Positions 47,435-59,644 of a DNA stretch of 64,000 nt are shown here, one piece after another (the stretch's first letter is position 1; every line of letters starts with the position of its first letter). The notes beneath the pieces are model-generated. The model was not told where the DNA came from and did not search any database. It saw only the letters and a program-made list of their open reading frames with translations. The translations under genes were made by a program, and so were the position numbers. The stretch comes from Acanthosoma haemorrhoidale (taxonomy: Eukaryota; Arthropoda; Insecta; Hemiptera; Acanthosomatidae): assembly GCA_930367205.1 (NCBI GenBank), contig OV884011.1, forward strand, positions 165,519,226 to 165,583,225, given 5' to 3'.

Positions 47435-50225
47435 ATAACTAAATTGAGAAGAAGTGTATAAAGAACTGTACGCACCATACGCGTAATGAGACTAAAAGAC
47501 ATTTAGACTTATGTAACTATAACTTATATACTATACGTATATACCTAACGACACTTCTGTTGAGGTGTACACAAGCTAAACGTACCCAATTAAAAATATA
47601 AACAAGATAATAACGGCGAGGAGCCGACACATTCATGCGAAAGCTCACGACCATGTATTGCAACTTTGACAAACAACACTAGAACGCGTAACATGAAACA
47701 AAATGAAATGAATGAATCCCGCATACATAGGAAACATCTCTTGAACACGGTAAATCAAAAGCATATACCTAACTTAATTCTTATAGGGGCGACTCAACCA
47801 CGAGGTGTATAAGCAACTAATCGAAGCCTGCCTTCAGCGAATCTAATGAGTTTTCATGACAAAGAATTACATCAAACCTACTGAGCACAGAGGGTGGGTC
47901 ACCGCTGCATCAACTTGGCCACCGATTTTACATCAAGTACTCTCAAACTAAGTAAGATCAAATTAGCGCAATTAAGTTACGGTATATTTTTAGATATAAA
48001 TGAAGATGGTTCTTCAGTCCAACAGTGTTAAGTCCCACGCGAAAAATTAAAGGGCAGTTCATGGCTGAAGGTTATCGCGCAGAAAGAATTTCTCGCTCTT
48101 TAATAAACGAATCAAATTCCATAACTGAAAAAAAATTGCAGTGAGTTGGGAGTCCTCGTGTCCCTTTGATCACACGAGTTTGTCATTCCCAGAGCATGAA
48201 TCCAACCACAGGCCGGAATACGTGGGTGCTGGGGCCAGTAACTTAATTTGGCTTGTTTCATCAACTCCACAAAAAAAATAAATAAATAAATGATAGATTT
48301 TATGAATATTTTTAGAGGCGGTAACATAAAAATCTTGTAAGTTACTTTATTCGTTTTCTATTAATTTATTGGGTTTTATTTAATAGATAATTGTGTTCTA
48401 CAGACTTCAGCAGATCGTTTGTTTTTTTCAACAAGTGAATCCATTCATAGTGAAAATTTTCAATTGCAACCATTTCCATTTATAAACAACATTTTATTTT
48501 ATAAAAGTTAATACTTTATTTACATTGTACTTCTTTTTAATAATTTTTTTTCTTTCTTTTTTTTATGCAATAGTTTTCCCTTCAAACATGGTTGTGTTAT
48601 CTAATCAATAATGTTATTCGTTGTGTGAGTTTGTCCTGCAATAACTTTTTTTTCTATTATATTCAATTCTACAATTGATAAAACATAATTGTAAATAAAT
48701 AATTGACTTATAAAACTACCGAGGAATCCTTGTCTAGAATCAAAAAGCTGAACCATCATTATAGTTTTTTTTCACAATATGAAAAACATTAAAATCACGA
48801 GCTATACCTTACTCTTTAAAGTGTTTAACTGATAAATAGAGGGCGTAAAAGTGGGTATAATCGATCTGAAATTTGAAAGATATATTTCAAATCGTCATCA
48901 TAAAAAAGCAGGAAAGATAAACAAAAATTAAAAACTCGGACTTCTAAGTTTTCTTTTTGACTTCTCGGAATATTTGAGGTAACACTGTTACAACTGTAGC
49001 TTCGTTTTTCGTTGCGTGTAACCGTTGCGTTACAAACTATTCGTACAAGCGCTAGGGCGATAAAACATTCGCTGAATTTAACTAAAGCAGATCAGTTAAT
49101 TTATTTTTAAGAAGTAATTGAGCCTAAGAGCTTGAACTAATTTTAACAATTGTCAAATACTTTTCTGAGGTTTTGGGTTCATGTAGGAACAAAATTATGC
49201 CTGATTGATGGAGCATATATTTGAGGAAACAATTTTTGCGAATCGCTCTGGCATTTTGGCGTATTGCTGACAGTTTCACTCAAATAAACACTGAAGCATT
49301 TCTAGAAAAATATCATAGAGACAACTTTAAAAAAAACACCAATATACTCATAATGCACTTCTTTCATCAGCCCACGTATGCCATCCTATGCCTGTCAAAC
49401 TGTAAAATCCACATTTCCACACACTTCAGCAAGTGACTCTTCAAACCTATTTGGTGCTTAAATTCACCATGTCCCCGTTAAAGGCATATTGCAAATCCTC
49501 ATCAAAAATACCAGGAAGTACTTATGAACAAAAAAAAAAAACTTCAAAGTTTTAATTACTCCCGGTTAAACTATATCATATATATATATATATGAGGTTA
49601 AACTGTTTCAACTGCGAATTTCCGTTTTAATTTCTTCAAATTGGCATCCATGATTACAACCTCATAGAAAAAGAATGAGCTTTTAAGATCACGCATTTCA
49701 GAAGGCCAGAATGTAAGGCTATGTGAAAAATGTTGAGAAAGATGAACGAAAAATTGTTGATATTTGAACATATGTATGTTCTTTGCATGCATCACCTGAT
49801 TGTCTGAATGATGTTCCTTTATTAACAAGCTTGAATAGGAAGTTCTTTATTTTTATATTTATAAAAAAACTACACTGTAATTTTTATCAAAAATATTCGA
49901 ATCGTTAGTATAAATGTTAGGTAATAAAACTTGTTTACAATAACAATTGCTTCAGTAGAACTAAATCTCTTATCTTGTGATTTGATAGAAATCACTGATC
50001 TTTCTCTATTGTAGCTTGCAATAGGTTATTCAAACATTCACAGATCCCCTTCTGAATTATTTGTTTCCCACACTATTTGTCTTTACGGTTACCATTTCTT
50101 TGTATGTATATGCACAACCGTCCAAGGTGATCACTTTGCTAGTAAGCTCTTAGTTTACTACTATATCTAATAGTACATTTGAGATTTATACCAAATAAAG
50201 CTTTGTTTAAAGAAGTATTGACTAG
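47435..50225. other. No gene recognised; a relative of the 80-bp repeat at 48331-48420
   Basis: 47450-48110 is less AT-rich than its neighbours but has no open frame. 48331-48420 resembles one unit of the array at 4605-5745 (GTTACTTTATTCGTTTTCTA..TTCAGCA pattern). Frames at 48112, 49221 and 49598 lack domains; a TA repeat lies at 49574-49592. Confidence 0.4.
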
Positions 50226-50241
50226 CAGAATTATAATAAAA

Positions 50242-50275
50242 GGTTGGCAAGAAAGTAATTTCGGTTTTTTAGTAC
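50242..50275 (+). mobile_element. Solo mariner terminal inverted repeat
   Basis: GGTTGGCAAGAAAGTAATTT and following bases match the start of the mariner at 50955; no partner end adjoins. A third solo end, reversed, is at 61655-61683. Confidence 0.7.
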
Positions 50276-50470
50276 TTGTAAGGCATTGCCTGGGATTGCG
50301 CCAAAAATAAGGAACCTTATTTTCTCAATATACAGAAAGATTTCAAATAGATCCCTCCTTTGTGGGACATTCGACCATTGTGAACAAATTATAACAAGTC
50401 TTCTATGCTACGAACCCTCTCCTTTGCAAATAATTCAATTATTACAGGCTAATTTATCGGTACTATAATA

Positions 50471-50565
50471 CACAGCTAGTCTGAAAAGTTTCCGACCTCA
50501 ACATGAAGATGATAATAAAATAAATAAAAGCTTTGTTAGGCCGGAAACTTTTCAGACCACCCTCG
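50471..50565. mobile_element. 95-bp MITE of the Tc1/mariner type
   Basis: Two inverted ends of about 30 bp (GTCTGAAAAGTTTCCG at left, CGGAAACTTTTCAGAC at right) around a short AT-rich middle, flanked by TA at 50469-50470 and 50566-50567. No coding capacity. Overlapping 60-codon frames are not genes. Confidence 0.85.
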
Positions 50566-50954
50566 TATTTGTAGAAACTTAGCATAATAATATAATATAT
50601 TTCGTTTAAATAAATCACATAAATTACCTTTAAATATATATGCAATTGCCTTCACCAATTAACATTTTATTTGTATTAAAGGCATACATACTTTTAGCCT
50701 ATTCCAAATCATTGTACAAATTTATTAAAGAAACTTTATATCTGTGTACCTCTCATGTGTAATTATGTATAGATATATGTTTTTATATTCTTTAATGTAA
50801 TTTACTATTGTTTAAAGTGATTTGTACCAGAGGATGAATTGCGATTTACATGCATTCTACATCACACTACCAATAGCAGCCGTTAGCGCTTGTGCTATAA
50901 ATAAACGAATGTGTGAGTAGATTCCTATAGGTAACATTGAACCCTCTAATAATA

Positions 50955-51345
50955 GGTTGGTAAGAAAGTAATTTTGGTTTTCTAATGTGAAATAAAACTT
51001 AATTTTTTCTATACAAAAAATGAACTTTAATCAGTCAAATATCGTCCATTCGATGACCTTTAGCCATCTTTCTGGTAACTTCCTGATCCCATGCTCATAG
51101 AACTTTTGGTCCTTATCAGCAAAAAGCTCAACCAAGTGCGATTTGAGGTCATCGTTATTACTGAAATTTTTACCATTTAAGATGTTTTGTTCGAAACTTC
51201 GAAATAAATGATAATCAGATGGAGCAAGGTCGGGGCTGTATGGGGGATGCGACATCACTTCCCAACCAAGCTCCAATAGTTGAACATACAAACAGACATT
51301 GGACAATCTATCGCATTGAACTTGCTTTTGTACTTAAAAGTAGAG
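50955..51345 (-). mobile_element. Truncated mariner with transposase 3' end
   Basis: The left TIR (GGTTGGTAAGAAAGTAATTT) follows TA at 50953-50954. Similarity to transposase ends near 51345 with no right TIR, so about two thirds of the element is missing. Confidence 0.8.
51031..51306 (-). pseudogene. Mariner transposase C-terminal part
   Basis: A 91-codon frame: LLELGWEVMSHPPYSPDLAP then SDYHLFRSFEQNILNGKNF and LPERWLKVIEWTIFD. It includes the third catalytic Asp region (PYSPDLAPSDYH) of the D,D34D mariner transposases, the type also captured in mammalian SETMAR. The helix-turn-helix part and the first two Asp are absent. The ATG is internal. Confidence 0.9.
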
Positions 51346-51349
51346 CCTC

Positions 51350-52414
51350 GCCTCTAACGCCTCCTCTCTACCGTAGATAAAGGCCTTAGGACCAATAAAT
51401 CCAGCGGGTCAACGGCATCGCTTTATGTGTCGCATTGGAAGGATCTTCACTCCTCTTTCTTTATCATCATCCTCTCCACTAAAGCTTCCACAAATACCCC
51501 CAGAAGAGGGGCCCTGAAGGAAGGCATTACTTGTTCAGAGAATAAGATAGGGTATATAAGGGAAGAGGGAAGAATTAGTAAAAGGGAGTGCGTGTAAAAA
51601 TAGACCATGATTTACGGCGGAGGGTGACAAAGATAAAGGAAGGAGCGGTTTTCGTCGCACGTTAGATACCGCAGTTGGCTTTTTCTGAAGGACTTAGTGC
51701 AAAGCAACCTCCCAAGAAAGAGTAAGTGAAAAGAGAAAGAGTCTCAGGGCGCTCATATAACTGTGTTAAATGAGATGTGGCGTAATCATATTTCTCAACC
51801 ATTTTTCCCTCTGAGGGGTGGTTTCAACTTTTACATACAAATCCACTCCCCTTATTCTCCGTAAAGTAATCAACCCAAAAAAAGCTTTCTTCATATTAGT
51901 TTGTTCAAATATATATGTATGTACATATATAAATCTAAGTTAGCTAATAAAGGAATATAAGTGACATAAAGCAGACGAATACGCTAAATTCTGTCGATAA
52001 CTAACTTTACTAATATGACGGGTGGGAATCATTACTTCAAAATATCGCTAACATAGACTAATAAATATCCCGAACATGAGGGAAGAATTTATCTAGTCAC
52101 CACCTGGTTTCATATTTTTTTTTTTTTTTATTATACTAGGAAATTTTATTTATTTGTAAAATCGCAATTCGCTTATCCCGAGCATAATTAAACGTGATTT
52201 TATTGCATCAATCAACGTGTACAGATTATTTTTATTATGTATATATTTGAAATAAATTGATTTTATTGTAAAACAAGACAGCACCCCAGACCAATCACAT
52301 TTGATTCAAGAAAATATACTAGTGGATATACTTGGCACATAACTTAAGCTATCAAAGTCCAAGGCACAAATACCAACCTCATCATTTTAAAATTTTCATA
52401 TATTTAATTTATTA
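51350..52414. other. No gene recognised
   Basis: 51350-51780 is GC-richer with a TATATAAGG near 51552, which could be a degraded LTR, but no second copy is in the window. The rest is AT-rich. Confidence 0.3.
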
Positions 52415-52424
52415 GTTATTTATA

Positions 52425-52835
52425 CTCGTCCCTTCCAACTCATCCCTGCAATCCTACACGGATACTAAATCAGCAGTGGCCTCGTGACCTGCAATAAATA
52501 CGTGACAGTGGGAGTCCTGGCAATGGTCTGTTTCTCCAATTATGTACTAAGCGTCTGTGTCTCTCGCGCTCTTTGCCAGCCTCCACTGGCTAGAATCCCG
52601 TGACGCGGCTGACGGAGGAGTGTGGGGGACTTCCCAAGACTCCCCTTTCTCTTTCGTATGCGAGGGACGTTACAACCATGTAGATTTGGGAGGTCTCTGG
52701 GCTGTTTGTAAATACTGTATGAATGAGCGAGTGAATGAAAATGGTAAATATGGTATGAATGAGAACATTTTATCACTTAATCCCGAATGAGGCAGATTGT
52801 AATTTTATCATAATAAAGTTGTTTAAAAAAAAAAT
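52425..52835 (+). mobile_element. Jockey-family LINE, 5'-truncated, with TSD
   Basis: Forward copy with an internal deletion near 52440, AATAAAG then a run of A ending near 52834. GTTATTTATA occurs at 52415-52424 and 52840-52849 as a 10-bp TSD, with about five extra T between the A run and the right repeat. Confidence 0.85.
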
Positions 52836-52849
52836 TTTTGTTATTTATA

Positions 52850-54090
52850 ACAGAATTTGCTAATAAAATTTTTAAGCAGCCAAAGACTGAAGCTTCGTCA
52901 ATGCCCAAAGTCAACATACAGCATAATATCCTGTACATTGCTTTGCCCCCAGATGATTGTATAGTTTGATACCACACTCGAGTAATTCATTTCATGTCAA
53001 ATAGAAGTTTCATGACTAATATGACACCAGAAACGAGAAAAACATTTCGTACCTAATTGTTATGGATGAAAAAAAAAACATTTATAGAGTAAATGTATCA
53101 TTTTTTTTTTCTATAGATTAATTTGTCTATTATACCTTCAAAATTACATGTAATCAACCAGAGCATGTTATTTCCCTCACGGAAGTTATGAATACCATAC
53201 AATACCAAATGGTACTCGTAGTAACTAGTCTGCCAAGAACCGGTCTACGCAATGCTACAAGCCTCCAGGCCAAGTAATATGCGGGAAAATTTGCCGTTTC
53301 CTTCCTCAGATTTCCATGTGGCAGTATTCCAAATACTTTTGCCTGGCTATATTTCATGTAATTTGTCCCTGTTTTTTGTACACTTTACATTCCATGAATA
53401 CAAAATGAAAATATAGAGAAAAAATATATTTTTGAAACTACATAACAACATAATGCATACAACCTGACTGTTGAGTAATCTTGTTTGAACGTCGATCTCT
53501 TAATAATTATAATTAAACTTTCAATAAGATTATCTATTTAAATGTGCTGTGTTTAACGATCTATAATATACTCAATGATTTCGTTTACCTTGGCAAGGTG
53601 AGGCAAAAGTTGTCAAAAAAACAAGGTTTTGGTGGCATATTTCTACACTTTAAGATTTACAGAGAAAGTAAAAATGGATCCCTGTAATATGAAAATTAAA
53701 TACCATTTTTGATAAATAACTTTCTAAATTTACTAATTATACTATTATAAATAATAAACTGTATTTTGGCTAAGCCTGGTTATATTTTGAAAATCGAAGA
53801 TATTACCCACAAACACATTTTTTTTTTTCATTTATATTGTGATCACTATATACGTAGAAGAGAAAAAACATATATCTTTTTGGTGTATTTTGTTAATAAT
53901 AACTTATCCCTCATTATTTATTTAAAATAACATAATTTTTTTTTTTATACCTTAGTAAAAGTATATTTAACCTCCTTTATAGCACGGAGCTGTATGGGGT
54001 AGTTAATTCGAATTTTTATAATTCTTTCTTTCTGCTATATTTCTTGTAACTCATCAGCGAGTAAAACAGTGATGTAGGCGTCATTTATAA
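52850..54090. other. No gene recognised
   Basis: AT-rich. Frames at 52777-52977 and 53154-53357 (reverse) lack domains. Confidence 0.4.
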
Positions 54091-54092
54091 AA

Positions 54093-54205
54093 ATAGTAAA
54101 ATTTCGATTATTTCTATTGGTTACACAATGCCCGATGTGTTAATCCATAAATAAACCTATCCTATTTACTTTATACTTCAATAAAAAAATAACAATAAAA
54201 ATTAT
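54093..54205 (-). mobile_element. Inverted end fragment of the 54356-type element
   Basis: The reverse complement matches the left sub-terminal part of the element 150 bp to its right (AAAGTAAATAGGATAGG through TTATTTATGG to CATCGGGC). No TIR tip is preserved. Confidence 0.7.
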
Positions 54206-54355
54206 TTATATTTAGTTCAGTTAGTTTAACATTAATTTAACCTCCGAATTCAGTTTAAAATATCTCCCAGATTTTAACCACTTCCATGTTGGCGTAAGGG
54301 GAAGAAATGTCAAAGGTTTCCTTTCAGAATGACATTGCATAATACATACATAGTA

Positions 54356-55252
54356 AAGAGTGTCCCAGTATTAACGCAAGATTTGATTTAAATAGAAAAC
54401 ACAGTTTTTAGTATTTTTTTTTATTGAAGTATAAAGTAAATAGGATAGGGTTATTTATGGAATAACATATCGGGCGAATGGCCTCCACGACTTTGCTGGC
54501 ACAAACATTGTCGAAATTTTCCATGACCATTGGGCATAAATGTGGTTGAATTTCTTTGATGCAGCGTTGAATTTCCTCTTTTTATGCACGGGTGGATGTG
54601 GGCTTGTTGACATACACCTTTGACTCAAATAACCTCATAAAAAGAAATCTAAAGGTGTTAAATCGCACGATCTAGAGGCCAATTCTGATCACCAAAACGA
54701 GAAAGTACACAACCAGAAAATGTCTCATGCAGTACTTGAATTGTTTCATGGGCTGTATGGCATGTGGCACCATCTTGATAAAACCACATATTGGCCACAT
54801 CAATATCATCCAATTTTAGCACAAAGAACTTTGTTATCATGTCTCAATATCGAGCACTAGTAACACTCACTGCTTGACCAGCTCATTTTCAAAAAAAATA
54901 TGGTCAATGATGCCTCCAACCCAAAATCCACACCAAACAGTGACACGTTGTGGATGCATTTGTTTTTCGACCATCACATGTGGGTTCTCCGAGCCCCAAA
55001 TGCGACAATTTTGTCGATTAACAAAGCCATCAAGATGAAAATGTGCCGGCCATATTTTGTATAAAATTTTCGAACTGCGGCCCCCAAACTTTCATTATTT
55101 TTACTATGGAGACAGTTTGTTCTATCGTGTAACGCTCCATTTTTACTAACCCTAAACTGTCAGATGTCAAATTTTTTTTTTTTTAGGGTTGTCAGCACTT
55201 CACTGCACAAATGGCGGCAAATTCAAATCTTGCGTTAATTCAGGACACCCTT
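54356..55252 (-). mobile_element. Tc1/mariner-superfamily transposon, internally shortened
   Basis: 897 bp flanked by TA (54354-54355, 55253-55254). The ends AAGAGTGTCCCAG..TTAACGCAAGATTTG (left) and the inverted right end CAAATCTTGCGTTAATTCAGGACACCCTT form TIRs of about 30 bp. The reverse strand carries a decayed transposase. An A/T run near 55170-55183 is a simple repeat. Confidence 0.85.
54500..55140 (-). pseudogene. Tc1/mariner-superfamily transposase, decayed
   Basis: Reverse-strand reading: AHFHLDGFVNRQNCRIWGSE (about 55050-54995, first acidic region), QRVTVWCGFWVGGIIDHIFF (about 54940-54885), WFYQDGATCHTAHETIQVL (about 54790-54735, second Asp), FGDQNWP, SCDLTPLDFFL (about 54670-54640, third acidic region) and KVYVNKPTST. 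Stops and at least one frameshift interrupt it and the N-terminal helix-turn-helix is missing. The 60-codon frame at 54658-54840 is only a piece. Confidence 0.8.
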
Positions 55253-55254
55253 TA

Positions 55255-56025
55255 TAATTGGGAAATTTTCACCTGTTTTTCACTTTTAAAAAGAAGTTTG
55301 AAATTTTAAAAAAATTTCTACAACGTTAGCTTCGATTTGCGGGAATTGTTCACTGTTCCTGACAAGCGGTGAGGGCGTCTATAGTGGATTGTTTCACTTC
55401 TTATGTACACACTTGTTCCGCCTCTTAATGCCCCTGTCACCTTCAACTCCACCTTTGAGACTCCATTCAACGTTAAAAGCCTTAACACTGTATTATTAAA
55501 TCAAAGTTCATTGGGAAACACGGTATACATTTGATACATTTTCATCTGTAATGTCAAGCCTTTGTGTTTGCCTAAATGAAAAAGGCAACTATTTTATCAT
55601 TTGTAGCGAACAAAGACAAATATTTGAAACACCATACCAGAGCCAGATGTAAAACTGTTTGTTCAGCCAATGGTGGGGAGTGCCCTGGCGAAAGCACAAA
55701 GCACAACTCGCTGAGGAAAAAAGCGCCTCGTAATAACAGCGTCTGTGTTATATGTGATCCCTTCCTTCTTTATTGCCCCTCAACGTCAGTCCTTAGTCCC
55801 CCTTATGGATATTTATGGACTTGTTTGAGCAAATCACACGGAGCCGTCCATAAACTAACTTTGTACGAACCATACTCGTATAAGCAACAGTATGAAAATA
55901 CACCTCCGCCGAGCTCGATGGAAAGGCTCTACATTCAAACAGGTACTGTACCGCGATACCTTCCCCGATAAAAGGTTTTACGAAATCTATACATAATATG
56001 ACTATATCGATTAAAGGAACTATCC
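55255..56025. other. No gene recognised; 131-codon open frame
   Basis: 55576-55971 is open for 131 codons with six Cys in two clusters (CKTVC..GGEC and CVICDPFLLYC), in somewhat less AT-rich DNA. No family is recognised; the Cys spacing is irregular and no splice or expression evidence is visible. It may be chance or a relic of the LINE piece that follows. Confidence 0.3.
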
Positions 56026-56029
56026 GACC

Positions 56030-56300
56030 TGCACAATTGCTTGGTGTGCCGACGGTGGACGAGTTAATCCACTGTAGACACATCAGGTTTTTTGACTCGT
56101 TGCAGCACCTAACCAACCTTGTTTGACTCTATGACCACACCACCCCTCCCGTATCGATGGCTACAGATTGTCGGGGAAAAATTAGGTTAAGAATTAGTAT
56201 GTAAGTTAGTTTTAAGTTTGTTAAAAAAGGTGAGCCCCATCACCTAGTAGAGTCTTCTCAAGTATAATGTTAATAATTATTATAATGTATTGAATTATAT
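56030..56300 (+). mobile_element. Fragment related to the 11607-12293 LINE
   Basis: Matches its RT C-terminus and 3' UTR: the GTGCCGACGGTGGACGAG (LPTVDEF-like) block near 56048, TTTTTTGACTCGTTGCA near 56092, CGTATCGATGG near 56150 and CATCACCTAGTAGAG near 56239. Frameshifted, no poly-A or TSD identified. Confidence 0.7.
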
Positions 56301-56545
56301 AACTTTTATAAAAAACAACCAAACTTGTATATATTGTGGCGACGCTACAGGAAATATAAAACTAATATGTGAATAGATTCGAATGAGAATTTATAATGGA
56401 AATAATCATTTTATAATTATTAAGGGGCTATGAAAAAAAAAATTGTACTAAAATAACGGAAAGCAATAGAAAAAAAAATTGACGAGATAAATGTTTTAAG
56501 TTTTGTCAAGTCATAGAAAACAAATTTAAGATTTTAATTTATCAT

Positions 56546-58155
56546 CACCATAATCTTTTTAACCTATATATACAATTGCATTATCCGAACGACGCACTTT
56601 CCTCTCCTCTGGAAACATTCCATTATTGTCCTATTCGCCAAACCCGGTAAACCACCCAATGAAGCCTCATCTTACCGTCCAATTAGCCTACTCCCTATCC
56701 TCTCAAAAATATTTGAGAAACTCCTACTAAAACGTCTACTTTCAATTGTTGAATCCAAAAACCTTTTTCCCACACACCAGTTTGGTTTCCGCCAACGACA
56801 TTCCACTGCTCAACAAGGCCTTCGCGTTGTTGATCACATCTCCTCAGCCCTTGAAACCAAACAGTATTGCACTGCTGCCTTTCTCGATACAGCTCAAGCT
56901 TTTGACAGGGTTTGGCACGCAGGTTTGCTCTACAAGCTCAAAAGATATTTACCACAGACCCTTTTCCTAATCCTACAGTCCTACCTTCAAACCGCTTCTT
57001 CCAAGTCCGCTGTGGTTTAGAATACTCTAACTACTATCCCATAAATGCAGGAGTTCCACAGGGCAGTGTCCTAGGCCCCATCCTCTATAATCTATACACC
57101 GCTGATGTCCCCTCTACTCCTAATACCTTCTTGGCCACATTTGCAGATGACACTGCAGTCTTGTCATCCCACCCAGACCCCGACATAGCATCTCATAACC
57201 TTCAAAAACACCTTGACGAGATCGAGTATTGGTGCAATCAATGGCGGATCAAAGTTAATGAAGCAAAATGCTCCCACATTACCTTCACCCTTTGTCGCAA
57301 GTCTTGTCCACTAGTTTATTTTAATTCTATTCCTCTCCCTGTATCCGAGACAGTACGGTACTTAGGCTTCCATCTTGACAAACGACTGACCTGGAACCCA
57401 CATACGAGACTAAAAAGACAAGAACTAAACAGACGCTTTGGACAACTGTACAGACTACTTCAAAGGACATCCCATCTCTCAATAGAAAATAAACTACTAA
57501 TCTACAAAGTTATACTTAAACCAATCTGGACATACGGAATAGAGCTATGGGGGACAGCAAAAAAGTCGAACATCAAGCGTATCCAATCCTTTCAATCAAA
57601 AGTCCTGAGAACAATAGTAAATGCCCCTTATTATGTCAGCAACAAAACCCTTCATAACGACCTTAACATACCCTACATTCTAGAACTCATCCCTTCCAAG
57701 TTTATGAAATTCCACAGTAGCCTTTCCAACCACCCTAATCCTGTAGCACAGTCATTGCACTGCGCCACTCATCCCTATAATCCTCCTCGGAGACTGAAAC
57801 GGCAGTGGCCTCGTGACCTGCTATAAACGCGTGACAGTGGGAGTCCTGGCAATGGCCAGTTTCTCCAATCATGTCCTGAGCGTCTGTGGCTCTCACGCTC
57901 TTGGTCAGCCTCCACTGGCTAGTATCCGGTGACGCGGCTGACGGAGGAGCGTGGGGGACTTCCCAAGACTCCGCTCTCTCTTTGCGGTGGATTTGGGGGG
58001 TCTCTGGGCTGTCTGTAAATATTGTATGAATGAGCGAGTGAATGATGAACTGTAAATATGGTATAAATGAGAGCATTTATCTTAATTACTTATTGCCTTA
58101 TAAAAGGCAGATTGTAATTTTAGCACAATAAAGGAATTTAACTAAAAAAAAAAAA
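56546..58155 (+). mobile_element. Jockey-family LINE, 1.6-kb 5'-truncated copy with TSD and poly-A
   Basis: Flanked by AATTTATCAT at 56536-56545 and 58156-58165, a 10-bp TSD. It starts just upstream of the RT and runs to AATAAAGG near 58126 and a run of A at 58144-58155. It has the cleanest boundaries of the family in the window. Confidence 0.92.
56570..57826 (+). pseudogene. LINE reverse transcriptase, one frameshift
   Basis: The first frame reads FPLLWKHSIIVLFAKPGKPP through HQFGFRQRHST and AQAFDRVWHAG (first Asp) and ends at a TAG at 57018-57020. An indel near 56990 moves the reading to the frame that runs to 57826, with NAGVPQGSVLG, TFADDTAVL (Asp pair intact), VRYLGFHLDKR, WTYGIELWG and a full C-terminus ending RRLKRQWPRDLL. 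The ATG at 56912 is not a real start. Protein similarity to 20501-21709 is very high. Confidence 0.9.
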
Positions 58156-58165
58156 AATTTATCAT

Positions 58166-58500
58166 TTATTAATGGAAATCGAAAAAGGAATGAAAATATC
58201 GCAAAAATAATTTGTTTGTAAGTTTTATACGCTATGTTGCTTTTTTTTTATTAAAGTGAATTTTAGACACAGACATGGATTAAACTTTATTTGTTATCTT
58301 CATTAATTAATTAACAACTGTAAAAAGTAGAACCACAATAAGCAAATGTTGACATAAATTATATGATGGCACGAGGGCCTTCAATAAAAAATTAAAAGCT
58401 TTGGGTTAACTAGTACATTTTCTTTTGAAATATCTAATAAAATGCTAAATAAGTTTTTTCATGAGATATTTTTTCATATTTTATTTTTTATTAATACAAA
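58166..58500. other. No gene recognised
   Basis: AT-rich spacer between two tail-to-tail LINE copies. The second copy of AATTTATCAT marks its left edge. Confidence 0.4.
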
Positions 58501-58502
58501 AA

Positions 58503-59112
58503 CTTTATTCTTATTACAATCTGTCTCATTTGGCAATAAGTAATTGTGATAGATGATTTCATTCATACCAGAATTACAATTTTCATTCAAATGCTCATGC
58601 ATACAGTATTTACAAGCAGCCCAGAGACCTCCCAACTTCACATGGATAACCATGTGGATAACACCTCCCTCGCGTGCGAAGGAGGAAGCGGAGTCTTGAG
58701 AAGTCCTCCTTCAGCCGCGTCACCGGATACGAGCCAGCGGAGGCTGACCAAGAGCCACAAACGCTCAGGACATGATTGGAGAAACTGGGCATTGCCAGGA
58801 CTACCACTGTTACGCATTTATAGCAGGCCACGAGGCCACTGCTGTTTTAGTCTCCGAGGAGGATTGTGCGGATGAGTAGTACAGTGCAATGACTGTGCTA
58901 GGGGATTAGGGTGGTTGGATAGGTTACTATGGAATTTTATAAACTTGATAGGGATGAGTTCAAGAATGTAGGGTATATTAAGATCGTTATAAGGGGTTTT
59001 GTTGCTGAAGTAATAAGGGGCATTCACTATTGGTCTCAGGACTATGATTGAAAGCGCATCCAATCTCTTTATGTTCAACTTTTTTGCTGTCACTCATAGC
59101 TCTATTCCGTAT
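58503..59112 (-). mobile_element. Jockey-family LINE copy inside duplicated segment
   Basis: Reverse-strand 3' end (complete, unlike the partner at 17650) through about the last 90 RT codons, ending at the same breakpoint as the partner (CCGTATGTC|TTATTTTTAATA). Confidence 0.85.
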
Positions 59113-59341
59113 GTCTTATTTTTAATATTTAAAGCTGTTTTTGAACATTTGTGTGTATACCTTTTTATATAATAGGTATATTATGAATATATGGCATTTT
59201 GGGAAATAAGTAAAATTCACTTGGGAGCTAGTTAATGACACTGAGTAAAGCGAGAGGCTGGGAGGACGATCTCAATACGAGGTTAGGCAAACGAGCTTTC
59301 TTCCCAACGCTATACATAATGGTGATTAAAAGCTGAAAATA
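58750..59341 (+). repeat. Duplicated segment, copy 2 (partner 17650-18245)
   Basis: LINE plus about 230 bp of non-LINE flank (59113-59341), same orientation as the partner, with a few substitutions and short indels (for example a 2-bp and a 4-bp gap near 59238 and 59315). Confidence 0.8.
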
Positions 59342-59344
59342 TTA

Positions 59345-59640
59345 CCGCCTTGGGGGATGTGAGGGCTACAGTTAACATACCCTAGCAGAAATAACAACAC
59401 ATCTCTTGATTAACTCCCGTTATGTTTGAGTTTTACTTATAACAAAACTTTGTTGTTTAAAGTCATCGTGACAGAACAGAAATACATGAGAATTTCAACC
59501 TGTAGTGATGAGAATGATCGATGATTCAAAGGACTGGAAGCCATCTTCATTAGGAAATTAAATACAAATATTAGTTAAACATTTTTTATTAGTTATGTTT
59601 TTCGTCATAAAAATATAACATACTTAGTGTGAATCGACCG
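59345..59640. other. No gene recognised
   Basis: Short AT-rich interval, nothing recognised. Confidence 0.35.
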
Positions 59641-59644
59641 TGAC

